Source of the DNA: Microbulbifer sp. MKSA007
Lineage (GTDB): Bacteria; Pseudomonadota; Gammaproteobacteria; Pseudomonadales; Cellvibrionaceae
Direction: 5' to 3'
Assembly (NCBI GenBank): GCA_032615215.1
Contig: CP128433.1
Coordinates: 4,696,501-4,760,500 of the forward strand
DNA: 64,000 nt
The notes under the pieces are model-generated. The model searched no databases. It was not told the origin of the DNA and was given only the letters and a program-made list of their open reading frames with translations. Positions 40,021-49,181 of this stretch are shown one piece after another; position 1 is the stretch's first letter, and the number at the start of each line of letters is the position of its first letter. The position numbers and the translations under genes are program-made.

Positions 40021-41862
40021 TTACAGGGGCCAAACCCAAAGCAACATGGGGATACTCACAACCAGTACCAACAATTCTAGTGGCAGCCCCATTTTCCAGT
40101 AATCACCAAATTCAAACCCTCCCGGCCCCAAAATTAAGGTGTTATTTTGGTGCCCAACCGGTGTTAGAAATGCGCAAGAGGCTCCAATTGCGACAGCCAT
40201 CAGGAAGCTATCTGGATTCACCGCCAGTTGTTCTGCAGTACTCATGGCAATTGAACACATCACTGCCGCAGTGGCGACATTATTCATAAAATCAGACAGC
40301 GTCATAGTAACCACCAGGATCAGCCCCAGGGCCAAAACAGCACTGCCCTGAGCCAGAACATCCAACAAAACCTGAGCGACCAAGTCTGCAGCTCCCGTTG
40401 ACTCCATCACATCAGCAACAGCAATCAAAGTCCCCAATAGCACGACGACGGACCCGTCGATAGAGTCATAAACATTTCGCAACGGCACTATCTTCAACGC
40501 CATAAAAGCCAATACACAAGTGGCGAACGAGATTGCTGCCGGTAATAAGCCGAACGCTGCACCAGCGACACCAAGCACCATAGCCAATAGGGCAATGGCC
40601 GCCTTCTCCTTGTTGGGAATGCTAATATCCCTTGAGGCCAAAGGCACACAGCCCTTTTCCCTAGCAAAGCTGTTTAGGTTTTCATCGGCCCCCATCATTA
40701 ACAGAGCATCACCGGCCAGTAATGGTGTCGAACGCAACCGGCGCACCGAGCGGCGCCCCTGGCGCGAGAGTGCTAGCAAGTGAATCTGGTATCTCGCTGC
40801 GAGGCGTGAAAACCTCATAGGGCGTCCCACTAAAGGGGAATCTGGCATGACAACCAACTCCCGCAGCTGCATTTCGGTACGATCCGCCAGTGCTTTTATT
40901 GGGGTCTTATTCTGAGAATCACTCTCGGTGTTATTGCTACCCGATTGTCGAGCCTTACCCGATGAATCTGCCCCAAGGGCTCCCACTGTTTTCAAACTGA
41001 GATTGGACAAGCAGGTGGCAAGGCTCTCCGGCTCCGCCTCAATGACCAAAATGTCACCGCTATTTACTTTATGCCAGGGAGTCGCGGGAGAGACCCTGGC
41101 ATCATTGTGTACGACACCCACAACTTGGGCATCTTCTGTTCCCAGCATTTTGGAAATTTCACGTAGATTCTTACCGGCAGCTACACTTTTTTCCTCAACA
41201 AGTGCTTCTGTTAAATATGTGCCAGTTTCAAAGGAGGAGGCCCCCGTTCGATTGCGCGTAGGCACCAAGCGCCACCCAACAAATGCAATAAACAAAACTC
41301 CGGCTATCGCAACTGCCAGACCCACCGGGGTGAAATCAAACATACCGTAGCTACCGGCGCCAGAATCCGCCCGAAAACCGGAAACGACCAAGTTTGGCGG
41401 TGTACCTATCAGTGTGGTCATTCCCCCCAGAATCGTTGCAAAAGACAGGGGCATTAAAACCCTCCCCAGTGCCACTTTCTGTTTCTCGGCCATATCCACA
41501 GCCACGGGCATTAATAAAGCCAACGCGCCGACATTATTCATAAAGCTAGATAAAAACGCGCCGAGCCCAATGAGTAACAATATGGATACTGAGATACTCC
41601 CGCTTTTGCGGACAACTCGTTGTGCAAGTGCATCCATTGCGCCGGTATTTTGTAAGCCGCGACTCAGGATTAACACACAAGCTACAGTCACGACCGCTGG
41701 ATGGCCAAAACCAATAAAAGCATTTTCCGGGGGAATCAGACCGGTAAAGACACAAGTCAATAAGGCTGCTATAGCAACCATATCGTGGCGCCACCGCCCC
41801 CATATAAACAGGGTTATAGTGACACTTAAAATAATCAGGATTAGTAACTGGTCAACAGTCAT
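40021..41862 (-). CDS. SLC13-type anion permease with RCK/TrkA-C domains
   Basis: A 613-residue membrane protein. Five to six helices at the N terminus (GLIPPENAFIGFGHPAVVTVACVLILSRGL, NNVGALALLMPVAVDMA, GTPPNLVVSGFRADSG) are followed by two soluble TrkA-C domains in the middle (KNLREISKMLGTEDAQVVGVVHNDARVSP and LRELVVMPDSPLVGRPMRFSRLAARYQIHLLALSRQG). A second helical half has MNNVATAAVMCSIAM and LTPVGHQNNTLILGPGGFEF. This layout is the SAC1/SLC13 type that imports sulfate or other divalent anions with sodium. The substrate cannot be told from sequence. Confidence 0.86.
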   Translation of the reverse strand: MTVDQLLILIILSVTITLFIWGRWRHDMVAIAALLTCVFTGLIPPENAFIGFGHPAVVTVACVLILSRGLQNTGAMDALAQRVVRKSGSISVSILLLIGLGAFLSSFMNNVGALALLMPVAVDMAEKQKVALGRVLMPLSFATILGGMTTLIGTPPNLVVSGFRADSGAGSYGMFDFTPVGLAVAIAGVLFIAFVGWRLVPTRNRTGASSFETGTYLTEALVEEKSVAAGKNLREISKMLGTEDAQVVGVVHNDARVSPATPWHKVNSGDILVIEAEPESLATCLSNLSLKTVGALGADSSGKARQSGSNNTESDSQNKTPIKALADRTEMQLRELVVMPDSPLVGRPMRFSRLAARYQIHLLALSRQGRRSVRRLRSTPLLAGDALLMMGADENLNSFAREKGCVPLASRDISIPNKEKAAIALLAMVLGVAGAAFGLLPAAISFATCVLAFMALKIVPLRNVYDSIDGSVVVLLGTLIAVADVMESTGAADLVAQVLLDVLAQGSAVLALGLILVVTMTLSDFMNNVATAAVMCSIAMSTAEQLAVNPDSFLMAVAIGASCAFLTPVGHQNNTLILGPGGFEFGDYWKMGLPLELLVLVVSIPMLLWVWPL

Positions 41863-41990
41863 GGAGAAAGATATCCCTGAATATAAAAGCTGCTCAGATT
41901 TCTGTTCAGCTATCTATTCAGGGTATACCCGGGAAATTACATGGAGCGCACTTCTACGCCATAACCCCAGCTACATTAGGGGTACAAAAT

Positions 41991-42581
41991 TCAGGAGAAA
42001 GTAACTGCCCGCTCTTCCAATGGATAAAACTGAGTACCTACTTTAATACAAACCCTGGCAGTACTGCAGGAGAACCAACCTCTATATCCAGTGACCTGAA
42101 TATTTCTATAGGTGCCAACCATCGCCTGGCGCAAGCGTTGAGCCCAAGGTCTTAACTTTTCTCCATCGTAGCCGGAACCACAGGCACAAACATGTAAATT
42201 AACGAAATTAGCAGGAAGCCCCTCTTTAACCAAGGTATCTGCTAGCTGTCGAGGCGTGTAGGTTTTCCACTCTCCTCCTTGCCAGTTAGGCATGCCGTTT
42301 ACATATACTTTTTTCTGCTTGTTGTTACTCGTGGAGCGCTCAGCACCAATAAATTGTCCATCCCCGGCACCCGTGCCATGGGTTACGATGTAAAGGGTAT
42401 CGGCAGGGTTCAGCTTACTCAAACACTGGTTCACCCACCGATACATGGCTTTTCCAAAACCGGAGGTTACTTTATTGGCCAGGATTTGATTCACCGGTAT
42501 GCCCCAGGCTTTCGCCAACCCCTCCGCATATTCCTGCATTTCATCACTATTTATCGGGATATAGATATATTTTTTAGCCAC
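41991..42581 (-). CDS. Putative caspase-fold (clan CD-like) cysteine peptidase
   Basis: A 196-residue protein of no family I can name. It has a candidate histidine in YIVTHGTGAGDGQFIGAERS after a hydrophobic strand, then YTPRQLADTLVKEGLPANFVNLHVCACGSG, with a candidate cysteine in the next strand. The order strand-His-Gly, QLAD.L helix, strand-Cys-(A)-C-G resembles the C80 MARTX cysteine protease domain and other caspase-fold peptidases. A motif match by eye is the only evidence. There is no signal peptide and no neighbour that suggests a partner. It could equally be a non-peptidase Rossmann-like domain. Confidence 0.5.
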   Translation of the reverse strand: MAKKYIYIPINSDEMQEYAEGLAKAWGIPVNQILANKVTSGFGKAMYRWVNQCLSKLNPADTLYIVTHGTGAGDGQFIGAERSTSNNKQKKVYVNGMPNWQGGEWKTYTPRQLADTLVKEGLPANFVNLHVCACGSGYDGEKLRPWAQRLRQAMVGTYRNIQVTGYRGWFSCSTARVCIKVGTQFYPLEERAVTFS

Positions 42582-42932
42582 GTTTTTATCCTCTATACAT
42601 GCAGGAGCAACCCGCCCCTAATGTAATCCAAATGCTTCCAGGATTTTTAAATCCGCTGCAATAATTCAGGGAAGCTAAGATTTACCTTCTGTGACCTGGA
42701 ATCGCATTAGGTTCAAAAAGTAAATGTAAACACTGAGCTATCGAGCAATAAATTAAAAAAGTATTCTCTCATACTGAGCATTAATTTCCGGTGTAAATAT
42801 CAAACTGTCATCTAACGCTAAGCACATCATATATTGCATATACAAGTAGCTTCTTCAGTTGCCATAGGCCTGGAAAGAAAATGGAGATACAATCAAATAC
42901 CACCTATTTTCTAAATAAGCAGGAGTGCTACC
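42582..42932. other. Divergent intergenic region, no gene seen
   Basis: 351 bp between the caspase-like gene and selU. It carries AGGAG at 42921-42925, the ribosome site for selU. Nothing else was recognised. Confidence 0.45.
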
Positions 42933-44036
42933 TTGCGGACCGATACTGCGAATTACACGGACATCTTCCTGAATGATATTCCGCTGATGGACGTACGCGC
43001 CCCAGTTGAGTTTGTTCGCGGCGCTTTCCCTTCCGCAAGAAACCACCCCCTGCTTGACAATCACCAACGTGAACTGATCGGGACTGAGTACAAGAACAAA
43101 GGCCAGCAAGCAGCAATTGACCTTGGCTGGCGCTTAGCAACAGATGAAGTGCGAAGCTTATGTCTTTCACAATGGAGCGCATTTATACGTAAACAACCCC
43201 AAGGTTACCTCTATTGTTTCCGAGGCGGTTTACGCTCCCGAATGACACAAAAACTGCTACGCTCGAATAATATTGAATACCCGATAGTAGAGGGTGGCTA
43301 TAAAGCCATGCGGCAGTTCCTGTTAAACAAGCTGGAAAAGCATTGTACCCAGCTGCCCTTTATCGTTGTTGCTGGTCACACCGGCAGTGGCAAAACAGAA
43401 TTAATCCAGGCTGCGCGGCGGTATATCGACCTTGAGGGGATCGCAAAACATCGAGGTTCTAGCTTTGGACGCACCAGTAGTAGCCAACCTTCACAAATCG
43501 ATTTTGAAAATCAGATCAGTATCGACCTGCTGAAGCTTTCCCTGCAGACAGGTGCTATTGCGATTGAAGATGAAAGCCGTCTAATTGGACGCTGCGCACT
43601 TCCTCCAGTATTGCAAACCGCCATGAAGGCCGCTCCCCGGGTTCTTGTCGAGGAGCCATTGGAAACACGGGCACAGCGCATTGTGCAAGATTATGTTCAC
43701 GAGGGCTTAGAGCGCTTTAAAAGCAGTGAAAAATCAGCAGCTGAATCTTTGGGGGAAGAATTACATCTCAATCTCAATAAAATCAGTAAACGCCTGGGAG
43801 GGCTGCGCTACAAGCAGCTCAACGAAGCCTTAGCTTCAGCTAACCAAGAATTACTGAGAACGAATAATAGTGATGTGTACATCCCTATCGTGGTGTCACT
43901 GTTGCGGGAATACTATGACGGCAGCTACGACCATCTTATGAAGAAATCGGAACAGAAAATTCTGTATCGAGGCAACTACAACGAAGTACAACAGTGGTTG
44001 AAGGAGTCCAACCACTCACTGCAAAAACCAGAATAA
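42933..44036 (+). CDS. selU: tRNA 2-selenouridine synthase
   Basis: A 367-residue protein with an N-terminal rhodanese domain (IPLMDVRAPVEFVRGAFPSARNHPLL) whose catalytic cysteine is in YCFRGGLRSRM, and a P-loop domain (VAGHTGSGKTELIQAARR) followed by a helical end. It replaces sulfur with selenium at the wobble uridine of some tRNAs, using selenophosphate and a geranylated intermediate. The start is TTG at 42933, supported by AGGAG seven bases upstream. It is divergent from the caspase-like gene and convergent with the SDR gene. SelD, its selenium donor, is encoded at 33-35 kb. Confidence 0.94.
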   Translation: MRTDTANYTDIFLNDIPLMDVRAPVEFVRGAFPSARNHPLLDNHQRELIGTEYKNKGQQAAIDLGWRLATDEVRSLCLSQWSAFIRKQPQGYLYCFRGGLRSRMTQKLLRSNNIEYPIVEGGYKAMRQFLLNKLEKHCTQLPFIVVAGHTGSGKTELIQAARRYIDLEGIAKHRGSSFGRTSSSQPSQIDFENQISIDLLKLSLQTGAIAIEDESRLIGRCALPPVLQTAMKAAPRVLVEEPLETRAQRIVQDYVHEGLERFKSSEKSAAESLGEELHLNLNKISKRLGGLRYKQLNEALASANQELLRTNNSDVYIPIVVSLLREYYDGSYDHLMKKSEQKILYRGNYNEVQQWLKESNHSLQKPE

Positions 44037-44042
44037 CAATCC

Positions 44043-44972
44043 TCAGCTTTTGTGAGCTAGGCGATTTAATTTAAATCTCCGCATTAAAAACCAGTCCCTA
44101 AAACTGCGCGGCAGCCAGCGGGCCATCCAGGGCAACAGGCTGCTGCGGTTGCCAATACGCACCAAAGGACGAGCGCGTTTTCGCAGCAGCTCACGCACCA
44201 ATTTTTTAGCCAGTGTGCTTGCCAATGTAGCATTCTGTTGGGACTCCTGGGCTCGGGCCCTAACCGCCTCTTCCTGCCGTTTATACAGGGAGTCCGGCGG
44301 CAAAAGACCGCGCAGGGATGTCTCAGCGTGGCGACCAAATTCCGATGCGATCGCACCGGGTTGCACCGTCATTACCCGAATGCCAAAGGGTTTTAGTTCG
44401 AGTCGCAAAACATCAGAAATGGAGTGTAGGGCCGCTTTAGAAGCACAATAGGCACCGGAGAAAGGTGTAGGCATTACACCGGAAACCGAACCGATATTAC
44501 ACACAATTCCGCCCTGCTCCGAACGCATTAAAGGTACACAGGCCCTAATCAAAGCGAGAGGGGCAAATACATTGGTGCGGAACTGCTTTTCCAGTGCTCG
44601 CGTGTCCAGTTCCAGCAACGGCCCCATCTGACCGTAACCAGCGTTATTGATCAAAATATCGAGCCGCCCGTATGCCGCTTTTACTGCGTGAACCACTCGA
44701 TTGATATCCGCCTGGGAATTCACATCCAAGGCCTCTGTAGCAATTCCCAGGTCCGCCAGCTCTTGTAAACTTTCCGGGCGGCGCGCCGTGGCAATCACTA
44801 TGGTTCCCCGGCGATGTAGCGCCAAAGCCAGTTCCCGCCCAATACCGCTTGAGCAGCCGGTAATTAAAGCCACTCGATCCGGAACCACATAACCCCGCCC
44901 AATTTGCGCAAGGCTTTCCGCAGCAAAACTTCGATTGGGGGAACGAAATCTGGAAATGGGCGGCTTATCCAC
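44043..44972 (-). CDS. Short-chain dehydrogenase/reductase
   Basis: A 309-residue classical SDR. The cofactor site is ALITGCSSGIGRELA, with ILINNAG, the catalytic serine region NIGSVSG and the YCASK catalytic pair. The preference for NADP is suggested by the arginine-rich ATARRPE after the second strand. Residues ~1-30 are an extension before the fold. The substrate is unknown. The VOC gene upstream ends 23 bp before it on the same strand, so the two may be co-transcribed. Confidence 0.87.
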   Translation of the reverse strand: MDKPPISRFRSPNRSFAAESLAQIGRGYVVPDRVALITGCSSGIGRELALALHRRGTIVIATARRPESLQELADLGIATEALDVNSQADINRVVHAVKAAYGRLDILINNAGYGQMGPLLELDTRALEKQFRTNVFAPLALIRACVPLMRSEQGGIVCNIGSVSGVMPTPFSGAYCASKAALHSISDVLRLELKPFGIRVMTVQPGAIASEFGRHAETSLRGLLPPDSLYKRQEEAVRARAQESQQNATLASTLAKKLVRELLRKRARPLVRIGNRSSLLPWMARWLPRSFRDWFLMRRFKLNRLAHKS

Positions 44973-44995
44973 AGGAACTGCTCCGTTTAATGGTC

Positions 44996-45370
44996 CTATC
45001 TCTCAATGGGCGTTTGCAGGTACTCAATCAATCCGAAAACATTGCCATAGGGGTCGAGAAAGCTCGCCATCAGCACACGTCCAGAAACTTCCTCTACATC
45101 CGTGTGCTGCCGCACCCCCATAGTACCGAGTCGCTCAATCTGCGCGGCCAAATCCAAAACCTGCCAGTAAGCAACTACACCATCGGCCCGACTGATCGCG
45201 CTGCGCGCATCGGCATTTAATCCGAGCTCGCAATCACCAATACTAAATGCCGCATAGCTATCGCTTTCATAGCTGGGTTTCTGTTCGAGTACCTGCGTAT
45301 ACCAGGCCACAGCCTCGGTAATGTTGGCAACTCCGTAGACTGTTTTGCGCAAGCCAAGAATCTGCCCCAT
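44996..45370 (-). CDS. VOC-family (glyoxalase/bleomycin-resistance fold) protein
   Basis: A ~124-residue single-domain VOC protein. LRKTVYGVANITEAVAWYTQVLEQKPSYESDSYAAFSIGDCELGL is the first beta-alpha-beta3 unit and VEEVSGRVLMASFLDPYGNVFGLIEYL the second, with D-P-x-G-N before the final strand as usual. Members bind a metal or a small ligand; the glyoxalase I metal residues are not clear here. The ATG at 45370 is preferred over GTG at 45379. It lies just upstream of the SDR gene. Confidence 0.8.
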   Translation of the reverse strand: MGQILGLRKTVYGVANITEAVAWYTQVLEQKPSYESDSYAAFSIGDCELGLNADARSAISRADGVVAYWQVLDLAAQIERLGTMGVRQHTDVEEVSGRVLMASFLDPYGNVFGLIEYLQTPIER

Positions 45371-45425
45371 TTGAGACACCCCGTTGAGTAATTTTTATCC
45401 ACTGGGTGGGGCACTCTGGCGCAGT

Positions 45426-45794
45426 TTATTGCAGCTCTTGCTCCAATTGCTCCAGTAGGTCCAGGGGCTCCACCTCAACCCCTTCCAGTTCGGCGTTCCA
45501 GTTTATCCCCACCAATAAGACATCTTCATGCATGCCGGTGAGCCAGTCATCCATAAATTCTTCCAGGTCAATTGCCACTGCCTCATAGTCAGCCCAGTCT
45601 CCTTCGCAGTGGTCTTGTGCAAATTCTCTTTGCGACCAAAAGGGCATAACCTCGGTATCGGCCCGCTTTTCAGACTCACAAAGTGCAAAGCCCTCCTCCC
45701 CCTGCAGGGCCCAGACGCAGCCCTGGCCTACAGCTTCAGGCAAAAAGCGCGCGCAATTATCTTCAAAATTATCGGTTAGGGTTTCGCTTTGCAT
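45426..45794 (-). CDS. DUF2750-family protein
   Basis: A 122-residue acidic protein. It has the family pattern CVWALQGEEGFALCESEKRADTEVMPFWSQREFAQ and the C-terminal ...EEFMDDWLTGMHEDVLLVGINWNAELEGVEVEPLDLLEQL. DUF2750 has no known function. It sits between rlmD and the VOC gene on the minus strand. Confidence 0.83.
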   Translation of the reverse strand: MQSETLTDNFEDNCARFLPEAVGQGCVWALQGEEGFALCESEKRADTEVMPFWSQREFAQDHCEGDWADYEAVAIDLEEFMDDWLTGMHEDVLLVGINWNAELEGVEVEPLDLLEQLEQELQ

Positions 45795-45855
45795 AACAAC
45801 TTCGCTTAAACGGTTTTACCGCAGTTTACGTTAGTTTTCCCGGCCTCAATAGGCC

Positions 45856-47166
45856 CTAAATTCTGTCGAATACTGCCATCGACTCAACATGATCGGTATG
45901 GGGAAACATATCCATGACACCCGCCTTACTCAACCGGTACCCCAACTTCACCAATTCACCGGCATCCCGAGCCAGGGTGGCCGGGTTACAGGAGACGTAG
46001 ACGATCCTACTGGCAGAAAATCGCGCCAACCCGCGCACAGCCTCCAGAGCGCCGTCTCTCGGAGGGTCCAACAAGATTTTATCGAAACCTGCTTCTGCCC
46101 AAGGCGCACCTGCCATTTTTTCGTTTAGGTCGGCAGAATAAAATTGCACATTTTGTAATTGGTTCAAAGCGGCATTGTCCACACCCCGTTGAGTTAAAGC
46201 GCCGACACCTTCGACCCCGATCACTTCCGCTGCACGACGCGCCAATGGCAGGGTAAAATTCCCTAACCCGCAAAATAAATCCAATACGCGCTCGGAGGGT
46301 TGCGGATCGAGTAACTCAACGGCTCGACTCACCATCTGCCGATTTATCGCAAAATTTACCTGCACAAAATCCTGCGGTTTAAATCTCAGCGTCAGGTCAA
46401 ATTCCGGCAACTGATAACTTAGATAAGCAGCTCCTTCTGTCGGCCAGATTCTCTCCAGTGAAGCATCACTTCCACCTTGTATATACAGGTGTATACCAGT
46501 GCTTTTAGCAAATGCTAACCAGAGCGCCAAGTCCTTATCTGACAGGGGCTTTAAATGGCGGAGCACCAGAGCTGTCACATCATCTCCAACCGCCACTTCC
46601 AGATGAGAAAAGTTTGCCCGGCCTTCACTTTCGCCAACAAGTTTTTTTAGCGACCCTAAATGTTCGGCAATTTTTGTATGTAGTACCGGGCACTCATCAA
46701 TATCTACCAAATCATTGCTGTGCTTTTTTCGAAAGCCAAAAAGCAGCTCGCCACCCTGGGACTTTTTTAATTTGCGAATGCCGATACGGGCCTTGCGCCG
46801 ATAACCATAGGGATCAGCAGTTAACGGCGGCAGTATTTCTTCGGGTTCAATTCCACCGAAGCGCGACAACTGATCCAAAAGAATTTTTTGCTTTTCAATA
46901 ATTTGTGCCGATGGCTCCAGGTGCTGAACCGAACAGCCTCCACATGAATCCACATAGGCGCACTGCGGCGCGCACCGATCCGCTGAAGCCGATAGGATTC
47001 CCTCAACAATTCCCTCATCAAAACGGCCGCGCCGTGCGGTATAGCGGAATTTAACCTGCTCTCCCGGTAAGGCACTATCAATAAACACCGTTTTGCCACC
47101 CACCCGGGCAATACCGCGCATATCGTGACTAAATTTTTCTATTGTCGCTTCAGCGCGGCTCGGCAA
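45856..47166 (-). CDS. rlmD: 23S rRNA (uracil(1939)-C5)-methyltransferase RlmD
   Basis: A 436-residue protein in this frame: a TRAM domain (EKFSHDMRGIARVGGKTVFIDSALPGE), the iron-sulfur cysteines RCAPQCAYVDSCGGCSVQHL, an SAM domain (VLDLFCGLGNFTLPLARRA) and the catalytic loop VYVSCNPATLARD. It methylates U1939 of 23S rRNA. The frame starts with TTG at 47166, but an upstream ATG at 47216 (MSKKPRFITGRKPVKK) can be joined by adding one base to the seven-T run at 47168-47174. This would give ~453 residues with a basic N-terminal tail common in the family. The true start is therefore probably 47216. Confidence 0.93.
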   Translation of the reverse strand: MPSRAEATIEKFSHDMRGIARVGGKTVFIDSALPGEQVKFRYTARRGRFDEGIVEGILSASADRCAPQCAYVDSCGGCSVQHLEPSAQIIEKQKILLDQLSRFGGIEPEEILPPLTADPYGYRRKARIGIRKLKKSQGGELLFGFRKKHSNDLVDIDECPVLHTKIAEHLGSLKKLVGESEGRANFSHLEVAVGDDVTALVLRHLKPLSDKDLALWLAFAKSTGIHLYIQGGSDASLERIWPTEGAAYLSYQLPEFDLTLRFKPQDFVQVNFAINRQMVSRAVELLDPQPSERVLDLFCGLGNFTLPLARRAAEVIGVEGVGALTQRGVDNAALNQLQNVQFYSADLNEKMAGAPWAEAGFDKILLDPPRDGALEAVRGLARFSASRIVYVSCNPATLARDAGELVKLGYRLSKAGVMDMFPHTDHVESMAVFDRI

Positions 47167-47259
47167 GTTTTTTTAACCGGCTTGCGGCCAGTAATAAAAC
47201 GGGGCTTCTTACTCATAATTAATTGGGAGAATTCAGTACAACTAAAGAATAGAAAAAAG

Positions 47260-47967
47260 TTACAGGGTCAAACGGTGACCGTTATCGCGCAACCAGCGGC
47301 GCAACTCTTTAAACCTGGGGCACACACTTTGGACTAAATCCCAGAAAGCGCGGCTGTGGTTATGGTGTTGCAAATGGCAGACTTCGTGAGCCACCAGGTA
47401 ATCCACCACCGGCTCAGGAGCGAGACAAACAAGCCAGTTAAACTGCAGCTCACCGCGGATACTACAGTGACCCCACTTGCTTTTGGTGCGACGAACTTTT
47501 ACTGATGAAATACTTAACCCCAGCTGCTCGGCCAACACATGGGATTTTTGCGTTAACAATGCCAATGCTTCCCGCTGGTAAAGGCGTTGTAAAGCGGTTT
47601 GCAGCTGTGTGTTATCGGGCTGGCGATAGCGGGTATAAAGCCTGATAGCACCATCGCCAATACCGGCACTTTTACTGCTCATTGCACGCTGTAAGGGAAG
47701 CTGCTGTCCCAGCCAGGGAAAACTCTCACCAAAAGCGTACTGATATTGCGGCACCTGCGCGGCGCGCCGGTCGGCTGCGAGTAACTGCGCTCTCACCCAC
47801 TGGATATTTTCCTGCAGGAATTCATGCCCATAACGGGCTGCACAGCGCTGTGGAATTCGCACTTCCACACCACCGGAAGACAGTACCAGTCCCAGTCGCT
47901 TGCGCCGGCTCGAGCGCACCAAGCGATAGGGAATATCTTCAAAAATAAAATCCTGGGCCTGTTTCAA
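47260..47967 (-). CDS. YgjP-type M48 metallopeptidase (DUF45)
   Basis: A 235-residue protein. The DUF45 pattern runs IPYRLVRSSRRKRLGLVLSSGGVEVRIP, VRRTKSKWGHCSIRGELQFNWLVCLAPEPVVDYLVAHEVCHLQHHNHSRAFW, with the zinc motif HEVCH. The family includes UTP pyrophosphatase and predicted metallopeptidases. It lies 43 bp upstream of rlmD on the same strand and is probably in the same operon. Confidence 0.88.
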   Translation of the reverse strand: MKQAQDFIFEDIPYRLVRSSRRKRLGLVLSSGGVEVRIPQRCAARYGHEFLQENIQWVRAQLLAADRRAAQVPQYQYAFGESFPWLGQQLPLQRAMSSKSAGIGDGAIRLYTRYRQPDNTQLQTALQRLYQREALALLTQKSHVLAEQLGLSISSVKVRRTKSKWGHCSIRGELQFNWLVCLAPEPVVDYLVAHEVCHLQHHNHSRAFWDLVQSVCPRFKELRRWLRDNGHRLTL

Positions 47968-48000
47968 GCGGGATCTCCACTCGCAACCCAGGAGCTAATA

Positions 48001-48429
48001 CTAGGCACCATGAGCTACAACAGCCATGGTAATGCGAGAAATACAACTGAGTTTACCATTGGGCGCATAGATCAGAATTTCCCACACCTGGCTGCTGCGC
48101 CCAATATGCACGGGTTTTGCACGACCTCGAACCTCTCCCTCGGGGACAGGGCGCAGATGATTGGCGTTAACTTCCTGACCGACACAATAAAATTTATCGG
48201 TATCCACTAATAAGTTGGCACCTATGGAACCCAGTGTCTCCGACAATACGACATTGGCACCACCATGCAAAATACCGAAGGGCTGGCGAGTGCGATGGTC
48301 TACGGGCAAGGTCCCTTCCAGGTAATCATCGCCAATTTCCGTAATTTCCATTCCCAGGTAGCCGGGCATGCATTGGGATATTCCCTGGTTCAGTTCTTCC
48401 AGTGAAGGATCTAAATGCCAAATTGCCAT
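48001..48429 (-). CDS. Hotdog-fold thioesterase (YdiI/MenI, PaaI type)
   Basis: A ~142-residue hotdog protein: a central helix and strand LGMEITEIGDDYLEGTLPVDHRTRQPFGILHGGANVVLSETLGSIGAN, with the HGG catalytic segment and the following helix, and a C-terminal VWEILIYAPNGKLSCISRITMAVV. This pattern is the 1,4-dihydroxy-2-naphthoyl-CoA thioesterase group, but related PaaI enzymes act on phenylacetyl-CoA and others. The start at 48429 fits the family; an ATG at 48465 would add 12 residues. It follows the YgjP gene at 33 bp on the same strand. Confidence 0.87.
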   Translation of the reverse strand: MAIWHLDPSLEELNQGISQCMPGYLGMEITEIGDDYLEGTLPVDHRTRQPFGILHGGANVVLSETLGSIGANLLVDTDKFYCVGQEVNANHLRPVPEGEVRGRAKPVHIGRSSQVWEILIYAPNGKLSCISRITMAVVAHGA

Positions 48430-48511
48430 TACAATAAATCTCTTGTGCGTGTGATACCGGGGCATTAACCCGGACTTCTTTACTTCAATTTAGGACCAAT
48501 AAATTTTTTAC

Positions 48512-49126
48512 TTACCAATAAAATAATCTGGCAGAAAAAAATCCAGGGGGATAATAGCCGGGCGTTAAATGAGTGGGGCCAAACAAGCCATAACGAAACA
48601 ACTCCATATCCAACATCCGCAGCTCCCAGCGAAGGCGGCTGCGCTGCAAGTACAATGCCTGGGCCTGGGCTTCACTATCGGTGTTCCGATAGGCGTAATG
48701 CAGGGAGAGCAACTCGCGCTCTAAATTATCCCGACGCCACAAAAGGCGCTGGTAATGCTGCTCTATACGGTATTCGGCGAGACCGCGCTCGTAATTCTGT
48801 AAAAACAAATCAGCAGTAGGGCCAGTGCAAACCCCTTGGTAATTCCGTCCCCTACGCCCCTGGTGATAGCCATTTTCTGCAGTGCAGTAAGTCTCTACAC
48901 CCTCTTCATGGCCCTGCAGCCATGCATCGCTATCCACATGCATATCGTAGCTGTCACACTCTTGGGCAATATCGTACACCAGCGACTGTGAGCGACCGCG
49001 AGCGCCGTCTTGCAGGCCCCGCTCATACCAGAGCCCCGCGCGGCACTCCTCTTCGGAAATTACTGCGCAGCCGCTTAACCCCAGCACCAGCAAGGCGAGA
49101 AAAAGACGTATTTTTCCTGCAAACAT
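48512..49126 (-). CDS. DUF2799 lipoprotein
   Basis: A 204-residue protein with a lipobox LGLSGC (cysteine at residue 20). The mature part begins ISEEECRAGLWYERGLQDGARGRSQSLVYD and contains YCTAENGYHQGRRGRNYQGVC and YERGLAEYR, as in DUF2799. It is rich in arginine and tyrosine and may contain a coiled coil. The function is unknown. Confidence 0.8.
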   Translation of the reverse strand: MFAGKIRLFLALLVLGLSGCAVISEEECRAGLWYERGLQDGARGRSQSLVYDIAQECDSYDMHVDSDAWLQGHEEGVETYCTAENGYHQGRRGRNYQGVCTGPTADLFLQNYERGLAEYRIEQHYQRLLWRRDNLERELLSLHYAYRNTDSEAQAQALYLQRSRLRWELRMLDMELFRYGLFGPTHLTPGYYPPGFFSARLFYW

Positions 49127-49181
49127 AAAATGGGACTCCCGGCGCTGTACTTCCCGCCTGTTATTGGAATCCAGGTATCAC

